From contig MU400835.1 in assembly GCA_022578965.1 (NCBI GenBank), forward strand, positions 1-33,831: 33,831 bases of DNA, in the 5' to 3' direction. Numbering within the stretch: position 1 is the first letter of the stretch; each line of letters opens with the position of its first letter. The stretch is from Xylaria sp. FL1777. Its lineage: Eukaryota; Ascomycota; Sordariomycetes; Xylariales; Xylariaceae. Shown here piece after piece: positions 10,592 to 22,585 of the stretch. Below the pieces are notes generated by a model. That model was given only the letters and a program-made list of their open reading frames with translations, did no database searches and was not told the origin of the DNA. The translations under genes were made by a program, and so were the position numbers.

Positions 10592-12349
10592 CCTGTAGGC
10601 CCGGCCAAACCACCTCCGGACAGAACGTTTAATACCGGACGGAACAAGAATAAGAACCCGTCTACACAACACATATAATTCTGCTAAACGGACATGAACC
10701 CGTCGCCTTTCATACCTTGGTCTACCGTTATTTTAGCCGTATCCTTAACTCGTTAACGCCATGCAATATATAGGTAGGCTTGAGTGTATAAAAGCACCCC
10801 TGTTATGGGGGCCTGCATGTAAATATCTGCTTTGCTTCTATCAGTCTCATGCTATCTATCTAGCGATTTAAGTGTGCGCTGTGCTACTAAAGTGGTATAA
10901 TCCTTGAAGTAGGTTTTGCTGGGAGCCAGCAAGCAGCAATCCAGGAATCGAGGACGATCGGGGGCAATGTGTGTCCGGGGTGTCACCATAGGTATGCTTT
11001 CGGATTACCTACAGTATAACCATGGTTCTTTGGTGCCCCTTATTCTGATAACTATGTCTCCGCGATAGTGCAAGGATCCCGCCCAATTCCACCATCCTAC
11101 CCAGAAACCTAGGACGTAGGTGGTGTTCCGGATATTGTTAGCTTAGGTAGCTATTCGTGATGCACCAATAATTAATCTCAGTAACGAGACCCTGACAAGC
11201 CACAGCGTGACATCTAGAGAGCCTGTATATGTATGTGTATACGCAGTAGGTACCAAGGTAGTTACCGACTCAGTGGTGGGCGTGTTAGATACCTAAGTAC
11301 CTGCATTGGTCAGCCGGAGTGCCACCCCCACAAGGCTTGCTACCTGATATTTAATAGACAGAGAGGAGGAGACAAACTAAACAAACAAAACAATACTACG
11401 TACCTAGGTATTAGTTATTTAAAGTAAGAAGGGCATCATTCACGTGCTGCCAGGGGTTCTGTCGGGGGCTGTTAATCAACCAATTTTAGCGCTAATATAC
11501 TAATACCTATCTGAACGAGAATTGAACTATCTATAGTACTATGTACAATACTAAATCTTGCTACGTTCAATGAATTGTTGAGCAATATTTGGTCGAAATT
11601 TCAATGTTTAACAATTGACTAATTATTAACCTTTGTTTTGATGTTTGAAGTGGTTTTTACTGGAAAATGGGCTGGGTTTATAGTACGGTACTTATGTAGA
11701 TCTTGCTAGTTGCATTATCTGCTAGGTACTATCCTATCACAAAATAGGTACCTAGGTAGGTACTACATAGGTTATATAGGTACCTATATTTAATCCCGCT
11801 TACAGCACAATTCTGCATTCAGTCAAGCACTCCTTTCATCCTTTCATCCTTCTTTACCACCTCCAATCACACCACCTAGGGTTAAGAACTCAGCTAATCC
11901 AGCAATTGTGCAATTCTTCTACTGACCTGATTTTCCGACCTACTGAGGTATTAAACCTCGTCTGCGAAGCTTTCAATCGTGCCTAAGTCTAATTTTTTTT
12001 GGTCTAGAATCTACGGTAATGGACACCATCCTGCGTCTCCTGTGGGAACTTTACCTACAGCGTGCTATTGGCGGCGGCTAAGTGTCAGGCGATGGTTCAC
12101 AGTCAAATACCTACCTACTACAGGTTTAATCAAGCAGCCAACTCTCTCGCATGTCTCTGATATACCCGCCACCCGTATTCATGACGTATAGTGATATGTG
12201 GTGCGGTTCATTTTAAAATAGAGCTGAGAAGAAGGGTGAATCGCAAGGTGAATCGCAACCCTCCTTGGAAGATCAAACCTCCCTCGGTCCCTACCTAGAT
12301 AGCCTTCAACACTACATCGGAAGACGGGTTGCACTGAAGGATCCGCTGT
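10592..12349. other. Intergenic region with TACCTAGGTA motifs
   Basis: About 1.75 kb of ordinary composition runs between the retroelement and the first gene model. The open frames here (11233-11427, 11979-12191) show no recognisable domain. The 10-bp palindrome TACCTAGGTA occurs at 11401-11410 and 11749-11758, amid further TAGGTA/TACCTA half-motifs. No RNA gene was seen. Confidence 0.5.
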
Positions 12350-12826
12350 ATGCAGGCTATCTATGTCAAACCTACGCTGTTAGCTCTCCTCCTTATCAGC
12401 AGTATTCCCCCAGTCGTTGCGAATGCTCGTCCTCCAATGGTGGATGCCTGCCAAGACTCCTCGCAAGCTGATCAGAACACTCACTACCACCCTCCCGTAT
12501 TGAGCCATCGGTTAACTCACTTCAGACATTTGGGGGCTCAGTGTTGTGGTTGTATGCGTGCTCCCGGGTTCTCTGACAAATTCCTATATCTAGTAAATGA
12601 CATCTGCCCTCTTCATCCGCTTCCTACCATGGCAACTTGGCAGGTACAATTCATTTATGAAAAGTCGCCCAGTTGGCTAGTCACCGCAAAGGATAATGGC
12701 CCCCACTGGACACGTTCCTCGGCAAAGCTCCCATCCCAAGGACTCACTCAGCGAAGAGGTCATAGCTATTGTTACGGTCTTCCAAGCCTTTTCTACCGCC
12801 GCCTTGGTGCTTCGGGTGTGGACTAG
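12350..12826 (+). CDS. Possible secreted-protein ORF or 5' exon of the SAT4 gene
   Basis: This open frame of 158 codons begins with a convincing signal peptide: MQAIYVKP, then a Leu/Ile-rich core, then PPVVA before NA as a likely cleavage site. The rest is Cys/His/Pro-containing and I recognise no domain. It overlaps the SAT4-type gene out of frame. Many Pth11-like receptors start with a signal peptide and a Cys-rich CFEM domain, so this could be a 5' exon of that gene with an intron I cannot place. I could not fit the eight-Cys CFEM spacing, however. It may equally be a chance ORF. Confidence 0.22.
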   Translation: MQAIYVKPTLLALLLISSIPPVVANARPPMVDACQDSSQADQNTHYHPPVLSHRLTHFRHLGAQCCGCMRAPGFSDKFLYLVNDICPLHPLPTMATWQVQFIYEKSPSWLVTAKDNGPHWTRSSAKLPSQGLTQRRGHSYCYGLPSLFYRRLGASGVD

Positions 12827-14230
12827 ATTAAGAATTCAGCACATTCGCCCTGGCGCAGATGACTTGGCGATTCTCGTTGCCTGGGCCTGTAGCCTGGCCC
12901 TTGATATCTTGATCGCTCTCCGTATGTTCCCCTTGATAGTATCAATACGAAGAACCAAACTGACTTGAGCCTCGATAGAGACAAGATATGGCCTCGGCAA
13001 GCATGTCGCAGACATCCCCCCGGACACAGACTTCACCACCTCGAACATCTTGTTCTATGCTCACCAGCCTATTTACTACATCAGTGTGTCCTTAACAAAA
13101 GTCTCCATCATATTATTCTATTTTAAGCTCCTTCCACAGCAATCCTATCGAGCTTTTCTCTGGGTTATGATGGTTATCGTCATTCTGACTGGTGTGACTT
13201 CCACTATTGCGGGAATCTTCCAATGTAGCCCAATTGCGACTGCTTGGAATGCCGACATTCGCGGGACTTGTTTTAATCAACCAGCTCTATTCTTTGCCAA
13301 CGGCGGTTTGAATATTGCCCAAGATTTAATACTCTACGTTCTCCCAACCCGAATACTCTGGAGCATGAATCTACCTTTGAAGCAGCGAATCGCCCTTATC
13401 GGTGTCTTCGTGGTCGGTGGTCTTACCATAATCGCGGGAATCAGTAAGTCATACCCGGAAACTTACTCTTCCTTTTTTTTTTTTTTTTTTAGCTGTCTTC
13501 AGGAGTAATAGCCCATCCGTCAACCTTTCGCTTACTCTAAGAATCTTGCCTTGTTCGAAATCAGTTCAGGTTTCGCCCCTTAAAGACATGTTTTACTAAC
13601 TCTCGATGCCGTAGTACGGATACCTAGTCTTAAAGAGGCAATCATGTCCACTGACCCGACTTGTAAGCTTTTACATGACTTGTTTTGTAATATTTGCGGG
13701 AAGCTTTGACCAAAACTCTAATAGGGGATCATGTCGGCTCATCGATCTGGTCGTCGATTGAGTGCAATGTAGGCATCATGTGTGCTTGTTTGGTGCACCT
13801 GAAGCCCTTAATCACCCATGTTGCGCCCACATTCTTCGGCCCTTCCAGATCGTCTAGGAGGGGTAGGATGCTGAAGTTGAGCGACAAGCAGAGCGAGGAT
13901 GTAGCAAATAGTCCTCTTCAGACGTTTGGTCAGCGCCAAGGAATCAAGCCGGTTGGTATCTTAACCGAGATAGACCGGGAGGAGAACTCCTCAGATAGCC
14001 AAGCGGGTCTAGTCCCTACCGGATATATGGGCGATGCTAACGTATCCGTATCTCACGACGAGCACGCTGCTTCCGAAGTACCAATGGGCCAGCCGAATGC
14101 CATCTACGCAACTCGACAATATGCTGTTTATTATGTAAGCCAAACGACACTTGACCTACCCCTGCAACGTAATAGAATGGACATGGTCGTTCTGCATCGG
14201 AACTTGTCTATGATTAACTGCTCTTCCTGA
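12696..14230 (+). CDS. SAT4-type (Pth11-like) seven-helix membrane protein
   Basis: Exons are 12696-12921, 12979-13443, 13615-13662 and 13725-14230 (1245 nt, 414 aa); all introns are GT..AG and the 171-nt one has a TACTAAC branch site near 13593. Seven hydrophobic segments can be placed: EEVIAIVTVF, GADDLAILVAW, ISVSLTKVSIILFYF, FLWVMMVIVIL, LNIAQDLILYVLP, IALIGVFVVGG and VGIMCACLVHL. Family hallmarks are GADD after helix 1, QTRYGLGKH (across intron 1), the FQCSP and CFNQ loop cysteines, and DPTWDHVGSSIWS..IE.N.GI (across intron 3). The tail is hydrophilic and cytosolic. Some relatives (Pth11) sense surfaces; the ligand here is unknown. The first exon is uncertain: translation could begin upstream, and a GTAAGC at 14134 could be a fourth donor trimming the C-terminus. 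Confidence 0.85.
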
Positions 14231-15323
14231 CTCACGGAGGAGGTTTTCAGTGAATTCACTACTTCGACTCCGTCATATGCTACGTTGCTGTACAGGATAC
14301 CGATGACTAACACATCTTCAGGGCCAAAATGGTGCTTGATAAGCTTGATGTTACCGAGGTGTACCACATCCGTGAATTTTCCGGTGTTCATAATTAGGTT
14401 TCGGGATCAATAGCGCGTTATATCACTGGGGGATAATACATGAAAATGTTACGGGAACATTTCAAATGAAATTTATTGTCACTGCCTATGGTGGGCGGCA
14501 CAGGTGGGATGTAAGGAGTATGGCGGACGCTGGTAGGAAAATTGAGATAGTCTTACGGCACCGATGGGTCTATGGACTTTCGTACTAACTGTTACCTTCG
14601 CTACATTTATCTAAATATATCTTTAAAGAGACTTTACTTGCTAACAGTCGTTCCGCCCTATTCGACTGATATAGTCCCTCGATATAAGTACCGACCCCTC
14701 TTTAAGAAGTTGTGAGGTTATTCCTAGAGAAATTAAATAACGATATTCCAGATTGCGCACTTTAATCAGCTCGAATATCAATGGAATCTTATTTTAAAGC
14801 GGTTATACTTCAAGCACGTACGTATGTGACCGTTGGCTTTCATGATCGACAAATTTAGGTATAAACTTAATCGCACTGAAATCATAGTGGAGATAACTTG
14901 TAGAGCTTTTGAGATAAGTAAGCCTAGTTATTCTACTCTTTGTTTCACTATGGGGTGAGGTCGGTGGGAACTATATAATTGGTCTATGGATGCTTTGTTT
15001 CTGGGGACTTAGTCTCCAGAGTAGAGATGGAATATAGGTAGGCCGCCAGTAGAGAGAAGTATATGGGGGAGGGCTCAGGATTATTTATACTGAGCCTTTT
15101 CTCAATGGTTTGGGGAGGAGTCGGTATTTTATATAGCTGTGTCTTGTAATACATCTGTAATCGTGGTATCTCCTACTGCTATGGCCTCGGTCCCTGATCA
15201 TTTAGCGGCAATCGTGTGAATTTTTGAATGTAATACATGCTATTGAGATTTGTTCAGCACACATGAATTCACCATTGTTATTAGACTGGGTTTACCGTTG
15301 ACTGTACCATCCATTCGAAAACC
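14231..15323. other. Intergenic region, nothing recognised
   Basis: About 1.1 kb of moderately AT-rich, ordinary-looking DNA lies between the convergent ends of the SAT4-type gene (+) and the sugar transporter (-). It holds no supported ORF, RNA or repeat. Transcription ends of both genes should lie here. Confidence 0.5.
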
Positions 15324-17471
15324 CTATAGATCTATACTTTCAACGTACTCCATTCTCTCTCTACCTCTTTTTGATAATCTCTTCGAGAGACTAGTACCCT
15401 GCACAAAGTCTCCCGTCTCGCCTAGTTGGGGTGTCCAGTGAAGCTTAATTTTGTTCCCATCAAATAGTTTATCAATCTGCTCAAGGGAGAGATTTCGTGT
15501 TTCAGGATAGAAAAAGTATATAAGAGGCAAGAAGAGTATATTGAAAACTAAATGCACATGTTAAGCCATCGTATCATTTGTTAGGATCAGTACACATACT
15601 GGCAAAATATATATAAGTACGCCATTGTATATTGGCGATGCTAACTGGAGTAATCTCGACTACCAGGAACGTGAATATCCAATTTGATGCCGTGGCGAGT
15701 GCAGCCGACTTCGTGCGAATGGCAAGAGGCGCATATTCGGCCGGGACTTGAAACTTTGTTAGCGAAGTTCAAATACAATAATCCCAATTTGGAAGTAATC
15801 CTTACGTAACCATGGGATTGCAAGTAAGCCGACAGCAAAAAAGAAATTGAACAAAAAGAGGGCTACAATTGCAACAATACCCGCGGGCCTGGATCCATTT
15901 GATACCGTACCGGCCAAAATAGCCATGCAGCCAGCTTGACCAGCAGCTGCGAATACCATGAGCTTGCGGCGACCGAGTCTGTCAATAATCCAAATGGGTA
16001 CAAGAGATGAGAAGAAGTATGCGACACCATTGAAACCTGCTAGTAAAAGTGATAAATCGTGAGATAGCCCGACAGATTGTTGGAATATGACTGGTGCGTA
16101 GTAGGTAATGAGATTGATGCCAGATAATTGTTGCATGAATTGACCGCCGATACCGAGCAATGTACGATGGAAAAATCTCTGGGGCCCGTTTGTGAATAGT
16201 GTTCTGAAGCTACCATCGCTGGCCGCCTCTCGTTCTTTTAGAATGGCATGTTGGATATTGGCCACCTCTCTGTCTAACGTTTCGTCACCGACATCCAGCA
16301 CACTAGCATTAGACTGCACCGCCCAGATGATACGCCTTGCTTCTTCAGTTCGATCATGAGCAAGTAACTAGGGAAAAATCAGCGTTCCCTCTTCTTATGA
16401 TGTATCTGATGTTCTATTGTTTTACCCATCTAGGAGATTCTGGAAGAATTAGAACTCCGGTAAAAGCGAGGAGAGCAAACAGCACCTGTAAAGCCAAAGG
16501 AAATCTGAACTGTGCTCCACTGGCAACGAATGAGAGGCCATAATCAACCCAGTATGCTGTCATTACACCAAATATGTTGATCGCAAGCTCAATGCACAGC
16601 TATAGATAAGTTAGAACATAAGATGCTAAATATATAGACGGCGCAAGAAAAAAATTAAGACAAAGAAAAAAGCTTACACCTTTCCCACGTGCGTCGGCCT
16701 TCATTAATTCGGAGTGCCAAACGGCTACTCATGGTCAGCAAATCGCTAGTAATTTGATTCCCGTGCTAAGCAAAACATAATATTCAGAGAGCTACACCTG
16801 CCTGCAAATCAAAAGCAAAACAATAAATGTTCAGAGGGAGAAGGGTGGGAGGTATTTCTTGAAGAGACATACGAATTGTACTAGTGTTCATGCCATTTCC
16901 AAGGCCGGCTATAATTCTTCCAACAATTAAGTGAGGTATGCTGTATGCAGACGCTTGCAAGGCGCCGCCGATGGCGAGAACCAGGCAGCCGATCATTATT
17001 GACCAGCGACGACCCAGTTTCTCACCAAATATGAAGCAGATAATTGCACCGAAGAAGCAGCCAATCTCATAGATGGCAACGACAGTTCCCTGCAAGGATG
17101 AGCTTCCTTGGCCGCCCTCATTGGTATTGATTTCTGGAAACTGTGCAGTGAATGCGCTCCCTGTCAACAAACCAGACACTATATAAGAGTCAGGAGTTAG
17201 AAATTATCAATGAGAGCCGTTACCCAGGTCGGGTTGGTTATTGAAGTTGTTTTAGATGGTTGGGGGATTCGCGACTTGAGCAAGTCGGAATGGAAGATCC
17301 GAGAATACGCACTAACACCCTGATCATAACCAAAGCTACCAGAAAACCAATGTTAATCATACAGCCTCTGAGGGACTAGGTTCATGAAATCAACACCACT
17401 TACAGCAGGAAACCCGTTCCAGCCGTAGCTGTGATAGTCCATTGCAGAGGTTTACCAATTAGAATCGTCAT
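15324..17471 (-). CDS. MFS sugar transporter
   Basis: Exons, in coding order: 17471-17404, 17335-17313 (23 nt), 17178-16873, 16724-16678, 16599-16426, 16367-15806, 15746-15600, 15547-15324, giving 1551 nt and 516 aa, a usual length for the sugar porter family. Hallmarks in order: GYDQGVMSG (helix 1, across intron 2), GEKLGRR (loop 2-3), GRIIAGLGNGMNTSTIP, PESPRW before the central loop, QQLSGINLITYYAP (helix 7, sugar-binding QLSG), DRLGRRKL (loop 8-9), PAEYAPLAIR and the closing PETRNLSLE. The protein should sit in the plasma membrane as a 12-helix proton symporter or facilitator. The GYDQGVMSG pattern is common in the Stl1-like and related fungal hexose/polyol carriers, but the substrate cannot be read from sequence. 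It is divergent from the Zn2Cys6 regulator across 931 bp, and belongs to the putative polyol/ketose-use cluster. Confidence 0.93.
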
Positions 17472-18402
17472 GGTGTTTGATGGGAGGGCTTAGGGACCTC
17501 GGATGCCGTCAAGGTACGTACTTAAAAAGTACAGCAAGTACAGCAAGTATATAAAGTTAGTACGTTTAGCCTAAATCTTATCGGAAACCTCGAGTCTCGC
17601 CTATCGTTGGTGATTCTATCACCAATTCCACAGTTTGAAGCATAAGCTCAATAGTGCGCGCGAGTCCCTAGTGAATCAGGTCAAACTGAAATTACGAGCG
17701 GCTAACCAGCCTTTTATCTACACGCAAGAATAGCATCGAGTTGGATGACCATTGCGGATGACGACTAAGGTACCTTGGCATCGAAAGACGTTTAGAAAAT
17801 GTGGATCTGGGTTCACGAAGATTTTGCGGAGAGTCTGGGGAAAAGGGGGAGAATTGGTTTATGGGGTAAGGCGTAGATTACTGCATATGATGCTTATAGC
17901 AAGCTGTGCGCCTGGAGCTACCAGATTGGCGAGATAGGAAGTCGAAGTTGCTGGCTTTGTTATGGCCGCGAGAGCGGTCGCCGGGCAGGTGGAGGCATTC
18001 TCCACCAAAAGGGCGCCAAAAGGGAATGATGCACCATGTTAGCAGGGTCTTTACAGGGCTCAGGGTTTGCCAGTAACGAATCATGAAGCGGTAGATCCTC
18101 ACGGCGGGAATTCGACACCTACGCATACATATGCTGTTTTCGAGTGAAATCCCAAATGCCGAATCGGAAAAAAGAATGACCGTATAGTGCACACTGGATA
18201 GACTCCCGATTTAACCCAATAGCGGAGAGTTCGTTTGCAAATCTCGCCATCATCGAGGCTTGGTTCCCACTCTCATGGTGCCCCTGGCATGCACATGCAC
18301 GCAGTAAGAGGTCGGCCGGTTTCTCCAGGGGGCCACGAGGCAAACAAGCGCGCTGCATACCGTGATTACATAGATTTAGCTGTGAAGCAAGAGTGACTCG
18401 AC
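17472..18402. promoter_or_regulatory. Shared promoter between transporter and Zn2Cys6 regulator
   Basis: This 931-bp gap lies between two divergent start codons, so it must carry both promoters. The open frames inside it (17752-17937, 17878-18192, 18119-18358) overlap one another on opposite strands and show no domain, so I treat them as chance. A CGG-TCG-CCG inverted repeat is noted separately. Gene orientation supports co-regulation; no transcript start can be placed. Confidence 0.55.
17975..17983. promoter_or_regulatory. Candidate Zn2Cys6 operator CGG-N3-CCG
   Basis: The sequence CGGTCGCCG is an inverted pair of CGG triplets with a 3-bp spacer, the general form of site bound by dimeric Zn2Cys6 regulators. 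It lies between the transporter and the cluster's own Zn2Cys6 gene. A second CGGCCG without spacer is at 18313-18318. Such short sites occur by chance, so this is only a candidate. Confidence 0.22.
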
Positions 18403-20842
18403 ATGGTCGATGTATCGGGGGATGCAGAGCCGGCGGGCATGATCCATAAACGGGAGAAAGATCGTCGCAAGAAAAGAGTACGTTGTCGGACAGGTTGCTG
18501 GAACTGTAGAGGCAAACGGAGGAAGTGTAAGTGCCTTGAACTTGCCGGCCAGACGATCGGCCTCCTTATAATTATTTGCCAGCCAGTTCCCGGTTGCAAT
18601 CCCCCCCCCCTTCTAGATTCCAGCTTCCTGACCACCGGCATAGGCGATGGAAAACGACCGACATGCGAAACCTGCTCTCAAAAAGGCGAAGTCTGCCAAT
18701 GGGGCATCAAACTCTCGTTTCGCCCAGAGAACAACCATTCTGTACCCTACACTCACCCATCCATGCGACAAGCCTCGACTCTTGGTCGTGACGCTACCAT
18801 TGAAGTGAGTGTTGTACGATATCGGCAACTATTTAATTCCTCGTAGAGCTACTGACAAAACTAGTTCTATGATATCACACATGAGATTATCAGAGATTAT
18901 CAGGCTGATTCTTGTGCCTTTGAGGGAGTTCGGAATAGTCTAGAGCAAGGTGATAGCTATAATCATGAGAGAGGTATTGTCAGTCCCGCTTCGAGGGGTC
19001 GGCCGCCACTTACCTGCGAATGGCCCAGGAGCGGCGACACTCTCGTACACTCTCCAGACTCCGGGGCCCTGACAAGGCCGAGCTTCAGCTGCGTCACAAC
19101 AACTATCTGCCTCAACCAAACAGGCTCGGAGAGCCCATCGAGCATGGATTCTACGGAGTCTCTTCAAATGTTACGGTCTGCGGCTGCACAACTCCTAGAT
19201 CTGGGCTGCGCACCACCGTCAATTGGACCTGTGGTAATAGAGTGCAGTTGTTCATCGATTGAGGTGAAGGACAATTGCTTGTTCCATCCGACAGTTACCG
19301 CTACATCATCTCCCACTGCTACCCGCTCATCTGAATATTCAAAATGTGATGATGGAATATTCTTACCGGGATCAACTTATCTAGAGCTTCATTCTACTCT
19401 AAGAAATAGAATCTTAGATACTGCACGATCGGCACATTCGAGTAGACCCACGACCCCTGGAATACCTATCATCGCGGATGGCACGACAGATAGTTATACG
19501 GAGGTAGACTACGCCTTTCCAATAATTGGACCTGAGAATGCTATTTCACCACCTGCGTCTACTCCGCTCTTCGCCGAATTAGATTGGCAGGAAGAATACA
19601 AACTCTGGAAGAACTGGGTGGATGAAATCGCGCCATGGGTGAGTTACCCTTGACCCTTTCTTTATCCAGCTTATATTTAATTGATTGATTATCGTCCCAC
19701 AGCTCGACAAGTTTGACAATGACTGTCATTTTGGTCGTACACTACCAGTCATGGCACAAAATCATCGCCACCTACGGTGTTCCATGCTCGCGTTGTCTGC
19801 TCGGCAGCAAGAGCAGAAGTTTCCCGAACGCCAGTCTTCCGCCAGCCTCGCCTTATACCAGGAAGCCGTCCACCAATTAATCCCACAACTGCAGTCAAGG
19901 TCTACAGCTGTCGTGGCATCTTGCGTCGTGCTTTGCGTCCTGGAGATGATGAGTTGTAAGGACGATGCGCAGTGTTGAATGATCGTGGTAATTAATTTAT
20001 TTTAAGGCTCTCCCAACATGTGGCGCCGGCATTTGGATGGCTGTGCCAGTCTAATCCGATCCGTAGGCATCAACGGATTCTCGGCTGGCCTAGAACAGGC
20101 TCTCTTCTGGTGCTTTGCGCGAATGGGTTTGTGTCCTCAACATAGGGGCTCTGAATGTGCAAGCTGACACTGTATGACTGTAGATGTTTGTGGTGGTTTC
20201 ATATCGTCCCAGAACACACTAATCCCGATCGATAGTTGGTCTTCCGTGACGTCGTTGGAGAATAATGTCCAGCTCTACCGTAAAACCTCATGCTCTGGTC
20301 TCTATGCCAGCTACTCTGTCTTTCTCTGCGCTCTTGTACTGAATTTATTTTCCAGCAATCATACGGAGGCCATTTTTGCACGGCGCTGGAGTGAGATATT
20401 CGTCTACGTCGAGGATTGGTACGCTGAACGACCACCAGAGATGAAATCTATATTAGAATTAAATGCGCCGAAACAAGACTATTCTCGACCTTTCCCAGTT
20501 GTTTTGTTCTCTAATCCGGCAGCCGTGTCTGGGAATCAGCTGTACCATACTGCGGCTCTGCTGATGCTGCAGAGGAAACCTCGTGGCGCTTTCATGAAAT
20601 CAAAATCCAGGTCCATCCTCTGGCATGCCCGAAGGATCTGCGCCATTTCCATTTCTAATACGCAGCACGCCTCTTGGACCAATAGTATTCAGCCTTTGTG
20701 GATCGCTGGAAAAGTCATGTCGCATCCCAGTGAGCATCAAGCTATTCTCGATATATATGCCAAAATTGAGAAGGATACGGGCTGGGGTGCTAAATGGCGT
20801 GCGGAGGATTTGAAGAGTTATTGGGGGGACCTAGATGGCTAA
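18403..20842 (+). CDS. Zn2Cys6 fungal transcription factor
   Basis: Exons are 18403-18526, 18644-18804, 18865-19638, 19703-19955, 20007-20126 and 20184-20842, giving 2091 nt and 696 aa. The binuclear zinc cluster is complete: C32-x2-C35-x6-C42 and C49-x2-C52-x6-C59, preceded by a basic stretch (HKREKDRRKKRVR). Intron 1 (117 nt) splits the Cys-42 codon and carries a run of 10 C. The middle is Ser/Pro/Thr-rich and probably disordered. From about residue 320 (AELDWQEEYKLWKNWVDEIAPW, then LDKFDN..HFGRTLPVMAQ) it matches the fungal-specific regulatory domain that includes the Fungal_trans_2 family. It should be a nuclear DNA-binding regulator recognising CGG triplets. Its place between transporter and dehydrogenase suggests it is the local regulator of the sugar-use genes. 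Its stop lies 54 bp from that of the convergent dehydrogenase gene. Confidence 0.92.
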
Positions 20843-20896
20843 TCGGGTCCTTGGCATGGAGAGAATTGTATCGTGGAAGTTTTCCGTTGGGATTAA

Positions 20897-21920
20897 TTAT
20901 GCGGACGCACAATGGCCGCCGTCAACTCTCAAATCGGCGCCGGTCATGAAAGAACTGCCCGCTGCCAGCAGAAATACGGCGGGAGCTTTGAAGTCCTCAG
21001 GGGCACCAAGCCTACCCAGGAGCGCACCATCCAACCAAATTTTCTCTATTCCTGGATCAGTGGCTAATAACTCATCTGTCATGGTAGTTCTGATATAACC
21101 CGGTGATAAAGTATTAATCCTAATTCCATACTGACCCCACTATAGTATCTGGAGTTAGCGATATCTCCTTCGGGCAAAGCAATGTACGAAGGGTAGAAAA
21201 TATTGCTCACCTCCTGCGCGAGAGAACGGCACAGTTGTTGTACAGCTGCCTTGCTCGTGTTATATGCGCTACAGGTTAGACCCTAACATACGATGCCACC
21301 AGTCTCAGTAATTAGGGCGCATGCTTCACCAGGCGATGATATTTACTTACCCGATTAGCAATTTGACCCGACATAGACGCAATCAAGACAATACTTCCCC
21401 GCACACCGTTCTTGATTAAGATGCGAGCGGTGTGTTTGGCCGTCAGAAAGGTGCCAGTCACATTGACCCTTTGGATGCGCTCAAAGTCTGCTTGGGGGTA
21501 ATCAACAGCGGGTATCCGCTGCTGGACCCCAGCGCACGCGACAAGCCCGTAAAATTGGGCTCCGACTCTCTTTGCATTTGTGTCTATCTCATCCATGGTC
21601 TTCTCGACGATATCTTCGTTAGTTATATCGCATTTGCGGTATGAAATCTCAAGGTTGGACTGTTTTGCAGTCTGCTGAAGGGCTGCCCATTCTTCAGCGG
21701 CTGGCGCTTGGAGTATGTCTAGACACACGACATGACCACCGGCCTCTAAGACTGCTGCAGCAAGTGCAATGCCTAAGCCTCGACCGCCGCCCGTAATGGC
21801 AACTAGCTTGTCGGAGAGTGAAAACAACGCACTGTGCGAAGCATTGGCTGGCGTTTTCCGGGACTCTGATGGGATCTCGACCGGTAGCGACAAGTCGTTG
21901 ACAATTGGGGCTGGAGTCAT
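20897..21920 (-). CDS. Short-chain dehydrogenase, D-arabinitol 2-dehydrogenase-like
   Basis: Exons, in coding order: 21920-21351, 21282-21211, 21139-20897 (885 nt, 294 aa). I chose the acceptor at 21283/21284 because it keeps frame and yields the family motif NRGLTCSAYNTSK; the later AG at about 21269 brings an immediate stop. The NAD(P)-binding TGGGRGLG is at residues 43-50. CLDI at about 66-69, with an Asp after strand 2, favours NAD over NADP. The active site is Ser184 (IASMSG), Tyr197 and Lys201 (YNTSK). The NNAG position reads ACAG. The C-terminal part shows LSPGYIRTTMT and MTGADLRVDGGHCA. Closest recollection is fungal D-arabinitol 2-dehydrogenase/sorbose-reductase-type enzymes, which interconvert polyols and ketoses in the cytosol. 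The substrate is inferred. It is divergent from the transketolase gene. Confidence 0.9.
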
Positions 21921-22585
21921 GACTGTTATGTGGCAACTTTTGAGAAAGGGAATTATGAGCACCTGGACAAATGCGTATAGAGTTTATAGTAAGCACAGCA
22001 AGAAAGTTTGAATACGGTTGAATTAGGAAGACGTGAGACGTGGTGATGCAGGAAATTTGAAGGAAGTTTATTAGCCTCTGCTTTGGCCACCAGATATCAA
22101 AAAGAGATGAGACGACACTTTCGCTTCCCTTCGAGGCCCACGTTTTCTTTTTTATTCCACTTGCTAAACAATGCCATTCGGCAATTTCCAGAACACCATT
22201 AAGCGTTGCAGCTTCAGATCCACAGCAAACAAGTCGAAGCGCTTCCCCATTTTGGGTCCTACAAATATGCTTGGTCCACTGCGCTTAGCGTTGCCTTAAT
22301 TACGAGACTGGAAAGTGCAAGCGCGAACAGCACAATATCCACACAGATGACTCCTTTGAGAGTTGGGGAGTGCTGATTGGAGTGGAAGAAGGTTGTTTCG
22401 CTTCAGAGGCCAGTAATGGAGCAAAGCATGGCTCGCCAAAACAGGAATCTCCAAGCGCTGGGATTCTTGGACAATGCCCATATGTTGATGGGAATAAATG
22501 TGAAGAGTGCTGTGGGAAAATGAGGTCGATTCTCACGAGATTCATCAATATAATTGCTTCATTAGATCATATTCTGCGCTCAAAC
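21921..22585. promoter_or_regulatory. Shared promoter between dehydrogenase and transketolase
   Basis: A gap of 665 bp lies between two divergent start codons (shorter if the transketolase starts upstream of 22586, longer if at 22649). It must hold both promoters. No clear CGG inverted repeat was seen. Small open frames here (22296-22548 region) are on both strands and unsupported. Confidence 0.5.

Noticed and set aside
10407..10613. 68-codon minus-strand ORF
   Set aside because: Lies across the right LTR and its edge; no domain.
12350..12700. CFEM domain upstream of the SAT4-type protein
   Set aside because: The Cys spacing of CFEM could not be matched in any frame, so only a signal peptide is reported.
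13472..13490. Long T run near the end of a SAT4 gene exon frame (open frame continues to 13508)
   Set aside because: It lies in the 171-nt intron 13444-13614 and is an ordinary intronic pyrimidine run.
18601..18610. Run of ten C as a possible frameshift or quadruplex
   Set aside because: It falls inside intron 1 of the Zn2Cys6 gene; a single C run does not form a four-tract quadruplex.
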